A DNA stretch of 64,000 nt from Rhypophila decipiens (GCA_033297075.1 MU858111.1:69330-133329), one strand, 5' to 3'; positions 23,192 to 38,284 are shown, numbered from the stretch's first letter. Notes: generated by a model not told the origin, from the letters alone. Numbers and translations are program-made.

Positions 23192-24466
23192 CTACGCCCT
23201 GAAAATACCCAAACTCTTCAAGTCCTGATCCGAGACCAGATAGTCGTGCCCCGGAAACTGACCAAGGCCAAGGTCTTGTACCTTTTTCAAAACGTCCTGA
23301 GCGAGCTTGACCTCGTCAAGACTGAGCAGACGTTGGCAGGTGTCGAGAGCCAGCGCCGTGCACTTATCCCGGAACCGAGCGGACCTGGGAGACGTATCCG
23401 TAAACGCATCCGAGTCCGTCTTGCGGCTCATGATGTACTCCACGGCACGGTCATGGGATGGCTTGGTGGGATGGTAAAGTTCCAAATGAGCTTTGTGCAT
23501 CACCAGGTTAGAGTTATAGAGTTTCGGAAGGTCGAGAAAGGCATCATAAACAGACGCCTCGGGGGGAGTGTGTCTCCATGAGTGGCCAGTTGTCTCCCAG
23601 GCAAGGGATAGCCAGGCCGGCCTCAAGTCGAACGGGATCCGGTCGCTTTTCTTGAACAGGGCGTCGCCCCTGAGCATCAACCTGTATGCGGTCTCCAGCT
23701 CGACTGTGTTGATGTAATTCGCATCCACAAGAGCCCGCAGAAACCGGCCCGGATTATGGCTAGAAGCCTGACCGCCTCCCTGGGTACACATGCGTTCTAG
23801 CCAGACCCAGGCAAGGTCGTCGAGTCCCTCGGCAACCATAAACTCTAGCAGGAGAGGCGTGAACCGTTGGTTTTCGAGAAAGGCGAGCTGGCGCTCCAGT
23901 CCGGACGAGCGAAGCCAATTGAGAACCAGAAGGCCGGCCCCGTATTCGGCCATGGCTTTCGAGACTGATGCCACGCCAGATTGCGTAATGACTTGTTTCG
24001 ATTTCAACAGGAACCCCAGAGCACGTGGAATTGTCATGATACCCCTGGCGACGGCAGCTTCGAAAACGGCTTTGGGATGCGTGTCCAGTTCGGCCCCAAG
24101 ACCGTGTGGACTGGCCAGTTTGCTTGTTCCATTGTGACTGAAGAGCGGGTTGTTGAGCACAGCCTGCAAATGCCGGTCCACGGGACGATGGGGGTGAGTT
24201 AGGATCTGTCTGGAGGCCGAGAGTTGCGAAGAGGAGTCGGCTGTCGATGCGAGTTCTGAACGAGAGATTGTGGGGGCGGTCGCAACGGGCTGGGAGAGAT
24301 CATGCGCCAAGCCGTGTTCTCTGTCGAGATGGGCTCGGAAGGAGGTGGTTAGGGTTTTGAGGAGCTTCTGGGAGTCGCGCTTTGTGAGCGGGAGGGGTTG
24401 TTGGACGAAGAGGTGCTTCAAGGACCCCAGCGTTTTCGTCGTCTGCATTTCGAGAAATTGCCGCAC
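23192..24466 (-). CDS. Helical fungal protein of unknown function, possibly mitochondrial
   Basis: Single open frame of 424 codons with good fungal coding character. I do not recognise a named domain. The start (MRQFLEMQTTKTLGSLKHL) is basic, hydroxylated and has only one acidic residue, compatible with an organellar presequence. The motif LTKRDSQKLLKTLTTSFRAHLDREHG follows at about residues 27-52. The remainder looks like an alpha-helical repeat protein (AVFEAAVARGIMTIPRALGFLL, LLVLNWLRSSGLERQLAFL, PLLLEFMVAEGLDDLAWVWL), reminiscent of PPR-like solenoids in fungal mitochondrial expression factors. That placement is inference. A further Met lies at residue 7. No membrane helix is seen. Confidence 0.72.
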   Translation of the reverse strand: MRQFLEMQTTKTLGSLKHLFVQQPLPLTKRDSQKLLKTLTTSFRAHLDREHGLAHDLSQPVATAPTISRSELASTADSSSQLSASRQILTHPHRPVDRHLQAVLNNPLFSHNGTSKLASPHGLGAELDTHPKAVFEAAVARGIMTIPRALGFLLKSKQVITQSGVASVSKAMAEYGAGLLVLNWLRSSGLERQLAFLENQRFTPLLLEFMVAEGLDDLAWVWLERMCTQGGGQASSHNPGRFLRALVDANYINTVELETAYRLMLRGDALFKKSDRIPFDLRPAWLSLAWETTGHSWRHTPPEASVYDAFLDLPKLYNSNLVMHKAHLELYHPTKPSHDRAVEYIMSRKTDSDAFTDTSPRSARFRDKCTALALDTCQRLLSLDEVKLAQDVLKKVQDLGLGQFPGHDYLVSDQDLKSLGIFRA

Positions 24467-27222
24467 AAAACCAGCGGCGCGCTATATATCTCAGGTCGTT
24501 TTTCGTTTTTGCATATCTAGGACTAGCTGCCCAGCTATGCGTAAATGTCGTCGTTGTCAATGGTTGTCGTTGTCGAATTGTGGTAACTTGAGATCATAGT
24601 ATGACGGTGGCCCACAACAGGACGCCTGAGGTTGGAAGTGGGTCCGTACGCCCAGAGCTGAGTTTCGGTCCCAAAAGCCGGAATGGCGGGGAAGCGAGAT
24701 GGCACGTGATCTCGGATTGACTTTATCACCACCCTTCGTGACATTTGAATATCTTGGCCATTGAGAACAGCTCATTTCATACACTAACATATACTTCTTG
24801 AAAAGTCTCAGACAAAATTTCACTGCTATCTGATGCAGACGAGGAATCCTATTCCCCGTACAGAAAACTGTCTCCCACTGCCCCATCTCAAGAGCCCCGT
24901 GCTACGGAGTACCTAGCGCCAACCCCGTTACACCCGAATGGGCCAGTACCGAGTTCGGTGCAACGGCTGAACGGGTGTCATCTGCTTCACTCGTAGTGCC
25001 ACGGAACCGAGACAGGATGAAGGCTTCCTTCCATCATACGGCCGGCTGGAATACTGAATATTGTCGGATTTTTGGAAGTCTCATGCTGGCTTGGCACGAA
25101 AGTGTCAAACTGTCTTGGCGGTTATACGGATGGTACCAGCAGAGGCCAACGTCAGGACGAGTTCAAAGCCACATGTGATAGCCTGGATCTCGTAGCTGGA
25201 AAATTCACCGTGTTGGCTATTTCCTGCCATGGTATTCGAGAACCGTGACGCATGCGGCCATATCCCTTTTTGATCCGAGATCGAGGCCCTCCAACGTGAG
25301 TCAGAATCGATGTTCCCGAATTTGACCCGATTTCAGCTGTGAGCCTGTGACAAAGAATCCCGAGGTCCAGTCTCCTATTGATATTACCTCGAGATAAGCG
25401 GTTTCAGTGCTTTAAAATATGCCTACAGGAATGAGCTCAAGCTAGGTCAACCCGGGATAGATTAAGGATGGGAAATCGTATATTTCTCAGAAACCGACGA
25501 TCCGGGGGAGTATGTCAACCACATCGGGAGCACTGATACAAAACGTGACCGGCGGTTCAAGATGAGAAAGGCGAGGATTATAACCGATTCATCATACGAC
25601 TGACTTTGGTCCTCAACTCTGATATCGATAATGAGAATGAGGAGGACTGGCAGTGCGGCACGATGTAATTCTGCTTGATGACTTTGAGTCTCCAGCTCGG
25701 CTGTGGTTAGATCTGCTGGAGCTGTGCTTTCACGGATGCCAGTCCAGTTCCTCTCGATAGTTTGTCAAATTCCAGTTCGTACTGTAGCCCTCTTTGATAC
25801 CAGAATACTCACCAACCATAAATCACTTCCATCTGGCAATATGCGCACCGGGTTTGCATCTGGCAGCCTGCCGTCACGATGCCGGCTTGTTGCTGACAAG
25901 AGGACCCATCCTCGCGCTTTCGTTGCATGCCAGGACGTTCCCCAATTGGGGGACAGGATGTTGCCAGTTCCTGACAATCTGATCAGGAGACCCAGGACCT
26001 GGGCGCCTTCAGGGGCAAATGGAGAGCCAGCTGACTGATTCAACGCCATGCACACTCAGTCTCAGCTACTCCGTACAGTACACTTTTTGTCTGTAAGGTT
26101 CCGTACAAATAATACCACCAATGTCTTTCGCGCCTTGGTTCTGTTCAAGCCTCGAGGTCAACCACTCGTGGCCAAGGAAAAGTGTCAGATCGGGCATGAA
26201 CGGGCATTGTGCAGACAATGTGCATTTTTCGATTGTAACTTGAAAGTGGTGGTCATCATGAACAAAAGTTGCATTTCATCGCATGTTTGCATCACGTCTC
26301 GTACCGTACAGTACCATAGGACTGGAGCTTCACCACTCACCTTGAAGCAAAACTTCGTGACAGTGTGCATCAATACAGGGCGGAGGGCAAACGTGAAGCT
26401 GGGCGCCACCACCATTAAGCTTCAATTTCTGCTGTCGTTGAATGTTCTTGCATTTACGGGCCTTCAAACGATTCTACAACTTCCAGAATCATTGGCCAAA
26501 TCCCATACTTCCGAGAATACGATTTGACTCTGTGACTGATGCTTCGACCCTCAGACCAAGCAGTAACCCGTAGAGCTGTTTGCGAATTGGGACAGTGTGG
26601 AAGCTTTCTGGCACTAGTCCGTTCCCCGTTCAGGAGCGGGACTGTTTGGCGGCCTGGGGTTTGACTGCGCACCTGCGTTAGGGTGGGTGGGCACAGTGTC
26701 ATCTGGTCCAAACACTGGGTGCGTGACTGTGACTCTGTGAGTGGGCAGCTTTTCAGGTGCACAGTGGAGTGGCCCTGCGGCCCTGCCCTGTGGGCGTGCC
26801 GCAACAGGGTTGTACGGTAAGGGGTGGCCTCTGCTTTCCTTTTTTCGGCCAGTCAATTCTGAATCGTCGTCAAAACCCAAATCAATCCTTTTCTTGCCTT
26901 CTGCTTGGTCTTCGTTCCCAACACCTGAACCTCCATCAATGCGCTCCTCTCTCAATTCCATCCATCCACCACCACAACCAGCCTGCGGATCGTAAAACAA
27001 CCGCTTTTCGAACCCGTCGCCGAATTCTTGCGTTTTCGCATCCGGTGCTAGAACGGAAAAAATACCCTTACCCCATTCTTCACTGTCCCGTCATCATTTT
27101 GACCAGACTTTCTCACACGTTGTGCGGGCTGCCGACGAACGTTTGAGAGAGAGACGACAAGCGCGACTCATCATCGCCCAACTTTTTACCACCTTCCCCA
27201 AACACACATTCACATCTCAGCA
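24467..27222. other. Gene-poor 2.75-kb interval
   Basis: No frame here has convincing coding character on either strand. Several short CCGTAC/GTACGG-type motifs recur (for example near 24905, 26074, 26099 and 26304). The last ~400 bases before 27223 are presumably the promoter and leader of the DEF1 gene. No terminal repeats or target duplications were found. Confidence 0.5.
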
Positions 27223-30200
27223 ATGTCTGAGATACAGTCCAGACCTGCTGCATCGACGCGCGGCAGAGGCGCTGGTCGCGGCCGCGGCGGTGGTGGATTT
27301 TCCAACAGGGGAGGAGGACGCGTTGGCAACAGATCGAGCTCCAACACTAATGGCGACCCTAAGCACGACGACAACTCAGCTTCCTCCTCCCTAGAGGACG
27401 AGGGGCAGGTCGGAGAGCTCAAGAGACTGTATGGAGAGCAGGTCGAGCAGCTCAAGGGTGTGGCTCCCGATTGGTCCGACGTCGACCTTCTCACTGCTCT
27501 GCAAGAGACAAACGGCGATGTTAATACTGCTGCCTCTCGCATCATCGACGGTAAGGACTCTTTCGACTCTCACTTTGTTGCCCTCCAGTCTTGCTAACGG
27601 TGCTGCTCTCTTCCAGGCACCATAGAGCGGTGGGGCGAGGTCTCCAAGGCCAAGAAAGAGCGCAAGCCGAAGAACGACGTCTTCACTACTACAACCGCCG
27701 AGACTCCCCGAGGTGGCAGAGGTGGCCGCACAGAGGGTGGCCGTGGCCGTGGCCGTGCTACTGAACGCGGTGGCCGTGGTGGCGCCCGCGGTAAACCGGC
27801 TCACGCGACGACTAATGGTCATCGAAACAAGGACAGCACCGAGCTCTCAATTCCCACCGAAGACGCCTGGGAGACCCAGAAGGATACCCAGAATGCCCCC
27901 GAGGAAACTGCTGCACCTGCTGTCGAATCGCCGCCTGCTACCGTCACTCCCGCCGCCCCGATTGCTGCTGCTGCTGCCGCAACTAAGACCTGGGCGAAGA
28001 CGCTTTTTGCACCAACACCAGCTGCACCCAAACCTGCCCCCAAGCCCAAGGAAGCACCGGCGCCACCGCCTGCCGAACCTTCCATTGAGCCTCTCCCCCC
28101 TGCCGAACCTGTCCAAGCAGAAACCGAAGCTGTCGAGAACGAGGAAGCTACTCCTGAACCCGTAAAGGAGGAGCCCGTCCCTGCTCCCGCTGCCGAAATC
28201 ACCGTCGTCGTCCCCGAGATTGCACTCCTGCCCTCCAAAGATCAGCTCACCGAGACAAATCTCGAACAGATTCCCAACGAAGCCAAGGAGATCGAGACCG
28301 AGACCAATGTCAGTGAAGCTGCCGACTCGTGGGATCCTCGTGCTCAAGGCGCGAGCAATAACGCAACGCCCTTGTCGGCGTCGCAGCAGCAACATCAAGC
28401 TGCACGTGCCCCGACCAGTGGTTTCGCTGCGACGGCAACCAAGGCGGCCGATCGCACATCTACTCGTACCCCCAACATCCCACGACGCATTTTTGACCAA
28501 CGCGAAGCTGTCCGCATGCCCGGAAACAGAGACCAGGTCGACCGTGCAGCTGTCCAGTTTGGCGCTTTCAACCTGAACGAGGAAGACGATATTGACGGTG
28601 ATCGTGAAGAGCCAGAAACCCGGCCTCAACCTCCCCAGGACTCTCCCGTCACTCATCCCCGAACCTCCCTCCCTCCCGCACAACCCGCACCAGTCCCAGA
28701 GGCTTTCCCTGCGCAAAAGCCTGCTGCGACTCTGCCTCCCACAGGGCCTGCTGGTATAGTTTCCTCCCGTGACCCGGCGGTATTCCCGGACTGGGCTAAT
28801 CCTCATCTAGCTGCCGCCCCCCCAACAGCACCATCTCAGCCGTCGGCTACTGCACAGGGTGGGTTCCCCGAGCACTTCCTATCCTCTCCCTCTCTGCAGG
28901 CATCTGGTGGACCGGTTTACTCACAATTGCCCGAATATACAGTGGCTCCTCCGTCCGCCTCGACGCAAGCTACGCAAGCTTTCGGTGGCCGATTTGGCCA
29001 ACAGACCCCTCAAGAGCCACCTGCTTTCGCGACTGCCAAATCGTACGAGTCCTACCAGAACAACCCCTCGGCGGCCCAACAAGCCCAGTACGAGAGCAGC
29101 TTCCAGAGTCAGGTCCCGACGACGCAACCTCAGCAGCCCGTTGGAGCCTTCACCTCTGCCCCCAGCGAATATTCGCACTATGCTGCCGATCCCCAAGGTC
29201 GGCATGCATACAACAACTACTATGGTTACGGCCAACAGACTGCTCAGTCGCAACAGGAGTCGCTGGCTACACAAACCCAGCGCGGATTCGGCGGTGGCTA
29301 TAATGCGCCGCAAAGCGAAAACCTTGGCCAATACCCTCAGTCGGCTGGTCAGCACTCGCAGTCCCGATTTGGAGCCGCAGCAGGCGCCGAGTCACAAGTT
29401 ACCGGAACCCCCACGCCGACTCAATCGACGACGCAAACCCAGGCACCGACCAGCCATGGACAATCCCATTCGCAGCAGCAGCAACCCCAGAATTACCCGG
29501 GGTATGCTGATCATCCTTACTACAACAACCCTTATTACAACTCGTATATGCAAAACTACAACGCTGGCGCATACCAGCAGGGTGGTTTCGGTGGTCCCTA
29601 TGGCAAGGGGAGCTACCCAACCCATCAGTATGGCATGACGCCCCAGGCTCCTCACCAACAATATGGTTCCTCGCCGGCGGCTGGCTTTGGCCAGTCTGCT
29701 CTTCACAGGGAGAGCGGTGTCTCCTCCGGCATAAGTGAATACGGGCGCGCCGCATCCGGTCAGTCTGGCCAACAACAGGGGCTGGGCGGCAGCGGATTCG
29801 GTGGAATGCACGAGGGCTTTGGTCGCGGAGCATCGTCGTACCAATCACAGGGTGCTCAAGCGTTCAACGCTCCTGGATCCCAGGGTGCCAATGTTCCGTC
29901 AGCTGGTGATGATCTGAAGCCTTTCGGAGAGGCCAAGGCCGGAAGCGGACCTAGCCCTTCCCTCGGTGCCGCGGCTCGTCCCGGCTCGGCTACCAACAAT
30001 GCGCCTTCGCAGACGGGACTCCCTCCCCCGCACTCGGGCCAGCAGAGCGGGCTCGGTATGGGTGGATACGGAGGCTACCCAGCACATGCCGGCCAAGGTC
30101 TGCACGCCAACCAGACCGCTGCCGGTAGCGGCTACGGCATGAGCGCTAGCGGTGCCAACGCGCAGGGAGGACCCCAGAATACCTACGGCGGATATGGTCA

Positions 30201-30270
30201 AGGTTTTGGCGGAAGCTACGGCGGCTATGGGGGGAATGCCCGACATGGCTGGGGAAACCAGTATCATTAG
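27223..30270 (+). CDS. DEF1: RNA polymerase II degradation factor Def1-like protein
   Basis: Two exons, 27223-27550 and 27617-30270, encode 993 codons; the intron is 66 nt. The N-terminus is an RG/RGG-rich tract (ASTRGRGAGRGRGGGGF). A CUE-like ubiquitin-binding helix bundle follows at about residues 66-110 (LKRLYGEQVEQLKGVAPDWSDVDLLTALQETNGDVNTAASRIIDG), split by the intron. A second RGG tract (RGGRGGRTEGGRGRGRATERGG) and a long Pro/Ala/Glu section come next. The last ~500 residues are Gln/Gly/Tyr/Ser-rich and prion-like. This CUE plus long Q-rich tail is the Def1 layout. In yeast Def1 promotes ubiquitylation and removal of stalled Pol II after DNA damage, and its Q-rich tail is clipped by the proteasome to allow nuclear entry. 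Naming rests on architecture. Confidence 0.85.
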
Positions 30271-32222
30271 GGATATCGGGACAACATACCGGCACTGCCC
30301 TGGCGACCGTCTCCCACCCCCACTGGCCCAATAGAAAGAGTTGAATCGCCCAACGGAATCCGCAGGTCATACAGAGAACATAGCGAGCAGGTTTCGGGCG
30401 AGCAGGTTTCGGGTGAGAAGCTTCCGGGTTCCCCCACTCGCCCCTAGGTATTTTGAAGGGCAACTTAACGGGTTATCCTACGATGATCGGTGATTAGTCG
30501 AATCATGAATGACGGAGGCTTAGGGAAGGCTGACTGATTATATTTGCTGTTTTTTCCTTATGATTGTTGCTGTGGTCTACTCTAGGGTTTTTGTTTCTTT
30601 TTATTTCAACACAACAAGCGGGAATGATTCTTAACTGGGTTTTTTCTTGTTTTTTAACTTGAGAGAAGCGGGGAAAACAAAAAGAGAAATTAAACATGTT
30701 CTTTTTTTTTCTTTCCACAAAAACCAAAAAAGCGTGTCTTGTTTGGGTGGGTTTTAACGGTTGGTTCATATAACTCGCTCCTCTGGTTTTGTTCTCCTGT
30801 GTGTGTTTCCGTCATGCCGTTATGGGCTGTGTGTATCTTTCTGTCTGTCTACAGTTGTAAATCAGGGCCAGGATGGATCATCGTGGGTCAGGTAATCAAT
30901 CATCAAGTGTCTGCGTCTTGAACATGTGTGGAATCTGTTGTTCGAGTAGGTGGTGAGCTCTCCTCTATACGTGGGTTCAAATTGCAACGGAAGATGGAAT
31001 ATCCAAACCTGCTGGGAAGGAAAAGGAATGAAGGACACGACAAAGTGGTAATGGAATCGTTTTCCTCTTGTTTTCTGTTCGGATAATGAAGAGTGCTGGC
31101 TGGCTGGCAGGCACAGGAACGGTTACAATGCTGGACAGTCAAGTAATAACGAATGGGCGGTAGAAGACGAAATCTCAGTTAGAGAAGCTGCTGCTTGCCC
31201 TTATTGAACTTGTAGTACAAACCTTGGTCAATAATTACACACACATCTTACAACACGCGTAGCTTAGTTTTCCCACACAAGCAAGCAGCTCGGTTTAGTA
31301 CACTGTTCCCTTTTTTACCCCTATTTCCAATCTCATCTTTTACCTCTGCTGTACTTAAACGCTCTCATTCTCACCTATATGTACATCTTGGACTTTAAAT
31401 CGCAATTAGCCTCTGTTTAAATCTCATGTACTTGGTGCCGGAATACAATAGTATTGGCCCTTGTATATCAACTCTCTACTCTCACTCTCACTCTCACTCT
31501 TACTCTTAATCTCAAATTATCCCCAGCATCTTTACCTCCACCTCATTCACTGATAATCACTCAATAGCCCTCTGAGCGCCGTTTTGCCTACTCGTATGGG
31601 CTGGATATACATGATGTCTCGAGTTATATCACAAATAAACTTTCCACTTTACCTCATGTGCTCATACCATCACATCACGTCAATTCCTCTGTGAAAGAAG
31701 CCCGGTCATAAATAAACATGAAGCGGTGACGTCATATCAGGAAGCAACGAAAAATATGCAACACCCGGTAAACACAGGACGCCATGACTACGAAGCATCA
31801 ATGTTTATCAAGGTCAAGAAGGCTTACACATTCATGACAAGACAAGCAATCCGAGAAGAGGACGACACCTCAAGGCCACAGGATGCTCACACTGAAACAT
31901 AGACAAAAGCGACGAACCATGTGGATCTTCTTTTAAACTCATTAATCATGTCAATTTAGTCGAGGTATGTACCCCTAACGGGCCCAACCATCTAAAAATG
32001 TGTACCAGAATGATCCATAACAGCTACAAGGTAACAAGTGTAGGGCAACGAAAGTGACAAATAACAGTATATAGGATAAGTAGGGTACTGGGGTGTAGTG
32101 TGTAGTGCCATAACAGAATGTAATCAGGCGTCCCCACAGCTTCATCTCCCCATTCTTGTTCAACCCCAGTAAGTGATGAGACGAACATCAGCTCACAATA
32201 GCGACGACACTATCAACCTCCC
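30271..32222. other. Intergenic, convergent 3' ends with CT-rich microsatellite
   Basis: About 1.95 kb between the convergent DEF1 and PGI genes. No gene is recognised; T-rich stretches near 30540-30720 fit a 3' untranslated region. A short (CTCTCA)n-like tract lies at about 31472-31512. Confidence 0.55.
31472..31512 (+). repeat. CTCTCA-type microsatellite
   Basis: A few imperfect hexamer copies of CACTCT/CTCTCA in a pyrimidine-rich stretch. Confidence 0.7.
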
Positions 32223-33938
<1,716 letters not shown>

Positions 33939-34018
33939 CTAATGATGATAAGACAGGTTACAAAAAGATGAGTGATAGCAGTGGTTTGTCGAGTGCCAAA
34001 AGCGTGGATTGGTCTGGA

Positions 34019-34080
34019 TAAGAGAAGAAAAGAGGAATAAAGATGGCTGAGAACGATGAGAAGAAGAGCTCGAAGAACAA
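34019..34080 (-). promoter_or_regulatory. Pyrimidine-rich tract upstream of PGI
   Basis: On the coding strand of the isomerase gene this ~60-base stretch is mostly C and T (TTCTTCTC-like) about 120-180 bases before the start codon. CT-rich tracts often mark transcription starts of highly expressed filamentous-fungal genes. The role here is inferred. Confidence 0.3.
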
Positions 34081-36093
34081 GCAGGGTTGAAGCTGTTGGA
34101 ATTGCCGGTATTTATGGGGTCGAAGTTCGTCCCGTCGCCTGCACCAGGATCAAAAGTTTGAAAGGGTTGGGTAAAATAAGGAAGCCGCAAGTTCCCCTGG
34201 GTAGTCACGGTAGTGAGTGGTAAGGAAGTGGGGTGATGTTGAGGAAAGAAGGAGGGATGATGGCAGTGGATTTATGACAAAAAGCTGTTGCCCCGCATTG
34301 ATACTTGGCGAGGGGTTAAAATAGGAGGGAAGGCTTCCTCGAGTGATCCAACTCACAACGAAGGACGGCACGGCCGGACTGGGTTGGTTTCAAGATTGTA
34401 GGAATGAGGAGGTTCTCTTAACCTTCTTGAGTACTGTTCATTCTATCTGACCTCTTGCTCGAAATTCCCAGTCAACCTTAAGCTGTCTAAAGCTCGTTGT
34501 TCAGGAGCTCTGATTCAAAGAAGATACTGTACATCCCGAGGCGGGACCGCATGCGGGAGGCTTGGTGGAGGTGGGATGTTTAACTTTGTACATATCGACT
34601 GCCATATAGTATAATGGCAGGTCCGGGCCGGAGAAAAATAGCTCTTGTTCAGATTCCTTCTTCTTCTTTCCATATGGTGGCATGATGGGGCTGCTTCTCT
34701 TCACATCGCATTGTACATTTCCGGGCAACCTCCATAGAGTCCTTGGCTCCTCCTCACCGGGGTCGTAATGGACAGGACCATAATTCCCGCGTCAAGCTGT
34801 AAAACGCTTTTCTTGCCGTGACATTACTGAGCATCAAAAGGCAGGGACGGGATCGGAGCTATCCAAAACGTCATCATCCAGATATGCAACCAAAAAAGCT
34901 TCTCGACCTGTCTGTTTCCCCACTGCACCTTCTTGGTCTCCTCTTTTTTGGCCCCTCCTCCGTCTTACTCGAAATCCACTCTCATCACTCATGGATCACA
35001 CCCCGCACTCAATTCATCGAGTCCGAATCCCCTCTGCCCCTCAACAACTTGGTCAAAGTCTGGTTGCTGAGTAAGTAGCCATGTTGATATCTGCAAGTAT
35101 GATCACCGTTAAATGTGCATTGCAGCTGGACCAGAAAGGCCAGCACCAATTAACACGAGATTCCGATGAGTTCTGATCTTCATTTCCCGCCTCATGTGGG
35201 GCCGTTGAAGGTGGTCGAGTTGCTTGGGTTGTCCAGAGTAGATGTATAAGTTCTGACCAAAACCCGAGAGCCAATCCCAACTGCTTGGTAACCCATGTGC
35301 ATGCATAGAACAGCAACTTGCTTATCCGTATGTTATTAAACTTGTTGCTCTAGCTTGCTCGATTCATATCCGACATCAGATGGACAATGCTCAGTCATGA
35401 TTGTTTTGAACCGCAGAAAAGTCAATGTCTACCTCGCTCCCACTCGGCTTACTGTTTCTTTTCGCTGGGGCTGGAGATAGAGGGAAAAAGTAAATACTGT
35501 TTTGGTTGTCTAGGTAGGTCTCAATATCATCTCCCACGTCTGTTCGTTGGACTCTTGTGACCCAAACCGCCCAAGACAAAGGGCATCTTCTAACCAGCCC
35601 TGACCATTGGTGACCTCACCCATGACCCCGTTCCATTTCTTATACTCTGCTCAGCTAAACATAGCTGCAAATCCCAATATGAAGTAAAACAAGAGCCGAC
35701 AGAAAATGACAGAAAAAACCCCCCGCGAGGGAACCAAGACGACAACAAAAAAGGCAGAAAAGCAAGCTGGAGAAAATCCTGCCGGATCAACGGTTTCACT
35801 TCCTCTGATGGGTACCAATCACCGTCCATCGCCCCCCGACACGCCTTCCTCCCATGCACTGCATGAGTGCCAGGTTCCTTAACCTCGTTCCACCTCGTTC
35901 CTCTAACCTGGGTCTCCTGATCCCCTAGCTTCCTCAAGACCGCCGCTTGCCTCCCAGTCGGTGAGAGGACAAGGAGCGGTATGCTTCGTTTTTGTACTCG
36001 TACAGTCATTGCTTTCATTGTGAAATATGTGCGGTTGTTGTCCTCACTTCTTTGCTCCTCCGCTCTGCTCGCTTTCGACCAGTTCTACAGCAT
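34081..36093. other. Intergenic region
   Basis: About 2 kb between the PGI 5' flank and the 3' end of the kinase gene. Frames are short and scattered; I see no supportable gene, RNA or repeat. Confidence 0.5.
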
Positions 36094-38284
36094 CTAACGG
36101 CCCTGCAAGCTTCCCACATACGACGGGTCCTTAACACTACCGCCAGCATCGTCAAGGCCTGCGATAGGACGGTTGTAACTGAATCCAGTGAACTGATTCT
36201 GCATCGTCTGCGAAAGAACCGGCCCCTCAACGTATGAATCTTGGGGCGGCTCCGATGTAAACTCGGGGTCAAAATTGGCCGTGTCAAGCGCGTCAACCTG
36301 CGGTGGGAGGCATGTCAGTTGGTGTGATAGTCAGCAGATGTGATAAAAGAGAAAGAAACATACCACATTGGGCTTGAAGGCGGGCTCGTATTTGCGTTGC
36401 AGAAGCTTCCTCCAGTCGATGGCGTGGAAGAAGGGATGTGCCTTGATCTCGGCCGAGCCATTGGCGCCGAGACGTTGCTGAGGGTCTCGGTTGAGCAGCT
36501 TCGTCAGCAGGTCCTTCGCTGCCGGCGGAACAACCTCGGGGCCGGGGAAATGCAGTGGCTCGCTCAGGATCTTGCGGTACATTTCGTTGGTGTTCTCGTC
36601 GTAGAAGGGCGGGAGACCTGTCAACATCTCGTAGAGCAAGACGCCCAGGGTCCACCAGTCAACTGTCTTGTTGTAGCCATTGCCCATCAGAAGTTCCGGG
36701 GCCAGGTACTCGGGTGTGCCACAGAAGGTGTTTGTGCGGTCCTCGTCCTTCATGTCCAGCTTGCACAGGCCGAAGTCGCACAGGGCAATGTGGCCTTGGT
36801 AGTCGAGCAGGATGTTCTCGGGCTTGAGATCGCGGTAAATGACGTTGAAGCCGTGTAAGCATTCCAGAGCACAGAGAAGCTCGGCCGTGTAGAATCGGCT
36901 GCGGTTGACGTCGAAGCGCTGCGTCTTCTGGAGATGGTGGAAAAGCTCGCCGCCGTTGACGAAAGCCAGCACAAAGTACAGTTTCTCGGGGCTTTGGAAG
37001 GTGAACTTGAGAGGTACAATAAAGGGATTGTTAATCTGCGCGAGGACCGATCGCTCGGCCAAGGTGTGAGCAACTTCGGATCTCGAAATGATGTGTGCCT
37101 TTCGGATCGTCTTGAGGGCGTAGATTCGATGGGTATCCTTCTTGCGCACTTGCATGACCTTTCCAAAACTGCCCTTGCCGACAACCTTGAGCAGCTCGAA
37201 ATCCTCAATCTTTAACTTGCCGGCCCTGTTCTCAACATACTCGACTCCAATCTTGAGCTTGCCTGTTCCGTACTGGACATCAACCCACTCCACGCCGCTC
37301 TGCCCGAGGCCACGTTCTCTGTTGGCGAACTCAGCCGCAGCCTTCTCCTTGTCCTTCTTGCTCGCCTTGGGATCCTCAACGTATGGTTGCTTCTCCTCAA
37401 ATCGCGGGTTGATGCGGACAACGCCGAGGAAGATATCCTGACTCCGGCCCGAGCCTGGGGGGGCATTGGGGTTCCGGATGTAAAGATGGACAGCAAGCTC
37501 AGTTACTCTCGACACGTCGAACTTGTACTGTGTGTTGGAACCGGCCCACAGAGGGTTTTCGGGGGTGCCTTCGACCGAATTGACAAAAACCTGCACCTTG
37601 TCGAAATCTAGAAGAGCATATGGCATGTACTTGGCCGAGATGCGGCCATGGTTTGTGGGGATGCCGTTGAAGCCTCCTGATGTCGCTGGCCGCGAGCTGC
37701 CCATGAAATTTCCCGGTCGTGACGACGAGCCCGGCCGGACGGAGCCGGCAATGTTGCTGAGCGCATTTCCGCTCGAGAGAGACCCCTGGTGGGTAGAACT
37801 GAATGTATTTCGGTATTGTTCGGGGAGGGAAAAGCCCTGGCCTTCGTGGAGCGTGATGACGAGGATACCGGGCTTGGGGGCCTGGACGACAGGAGCCTGA
37901 GTGAGGGCTTCCGATGCGGCTATATACACTGTTAGCTGGTCGAAACCACGGCCATACATACGTATAGGAGCTGGTGGCTGAGAGCATACCAATTGTGTTC
38001 TCATTTGTCGGTGTGGCCGCTCCAGAGATGCTCGCCTGACTCTTGTCGTCTTTCTCGGTAAGGGTCGCGCTGGAGGGGGTCCGGGAAAAAGTGCTGGTCA
38101 GAGGTCCCAAATGGGTCTCTTTCAGTTCTATAGGGGAGAGCAACGGTCAATATCTGGGGTCGGAGAGGAAGGATGGTAATACAATAGGGGGGACCCTCGT
38201 CAGGCCTTGAGAAGAGAAGGACCCAAATGGAGTTGTTGATGGCGGGAAGAGGGGTAGCTTACTTTTGGTGAGCTTCCACGACAT
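36094..38284 (-). CDS. YPK1: AGC-family protein kinase of the YPK/SGK type
   Basis: Four exons (38284-38263, 38127-37990, 37919-36364, 36297-36094) give 639 codons. The first exon is only 22 nt and encodes MSWKLTK. A C2-like N-terminal region (about residues 60-260) precedes the kinase domain at about 295-552. Visible motifs are the glycine loop GKGSFGKV, the lysine in YALKTIRK, YRDLKPEN, CDFGLCKL and the activation loop TNTFCGTPEYLAPE, whose Thr is the PDK1 site. The AGC tail, carried by the last exon, has DPEFTSEPPQDS and the hydrophobic motif FTGFSYNRP, whose Ser is the TORC2 site. Yeast Ypk1 relays TORC2 signals to sphingolipid synthesis, endocytosis and cell-wall integrity; the Aspergillus orthologue YpkA is needed for normal polar growth. 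All catalytic residues are intact. The last 204-nt exon is easily missed. Confidence 0.94.

Noticed and set aside
27847..28806. 319-codon minus-strand frame opposite DEF1
   Set aside because: Antisense shadow of the biased, GC-rich DEF1 coding sequence.
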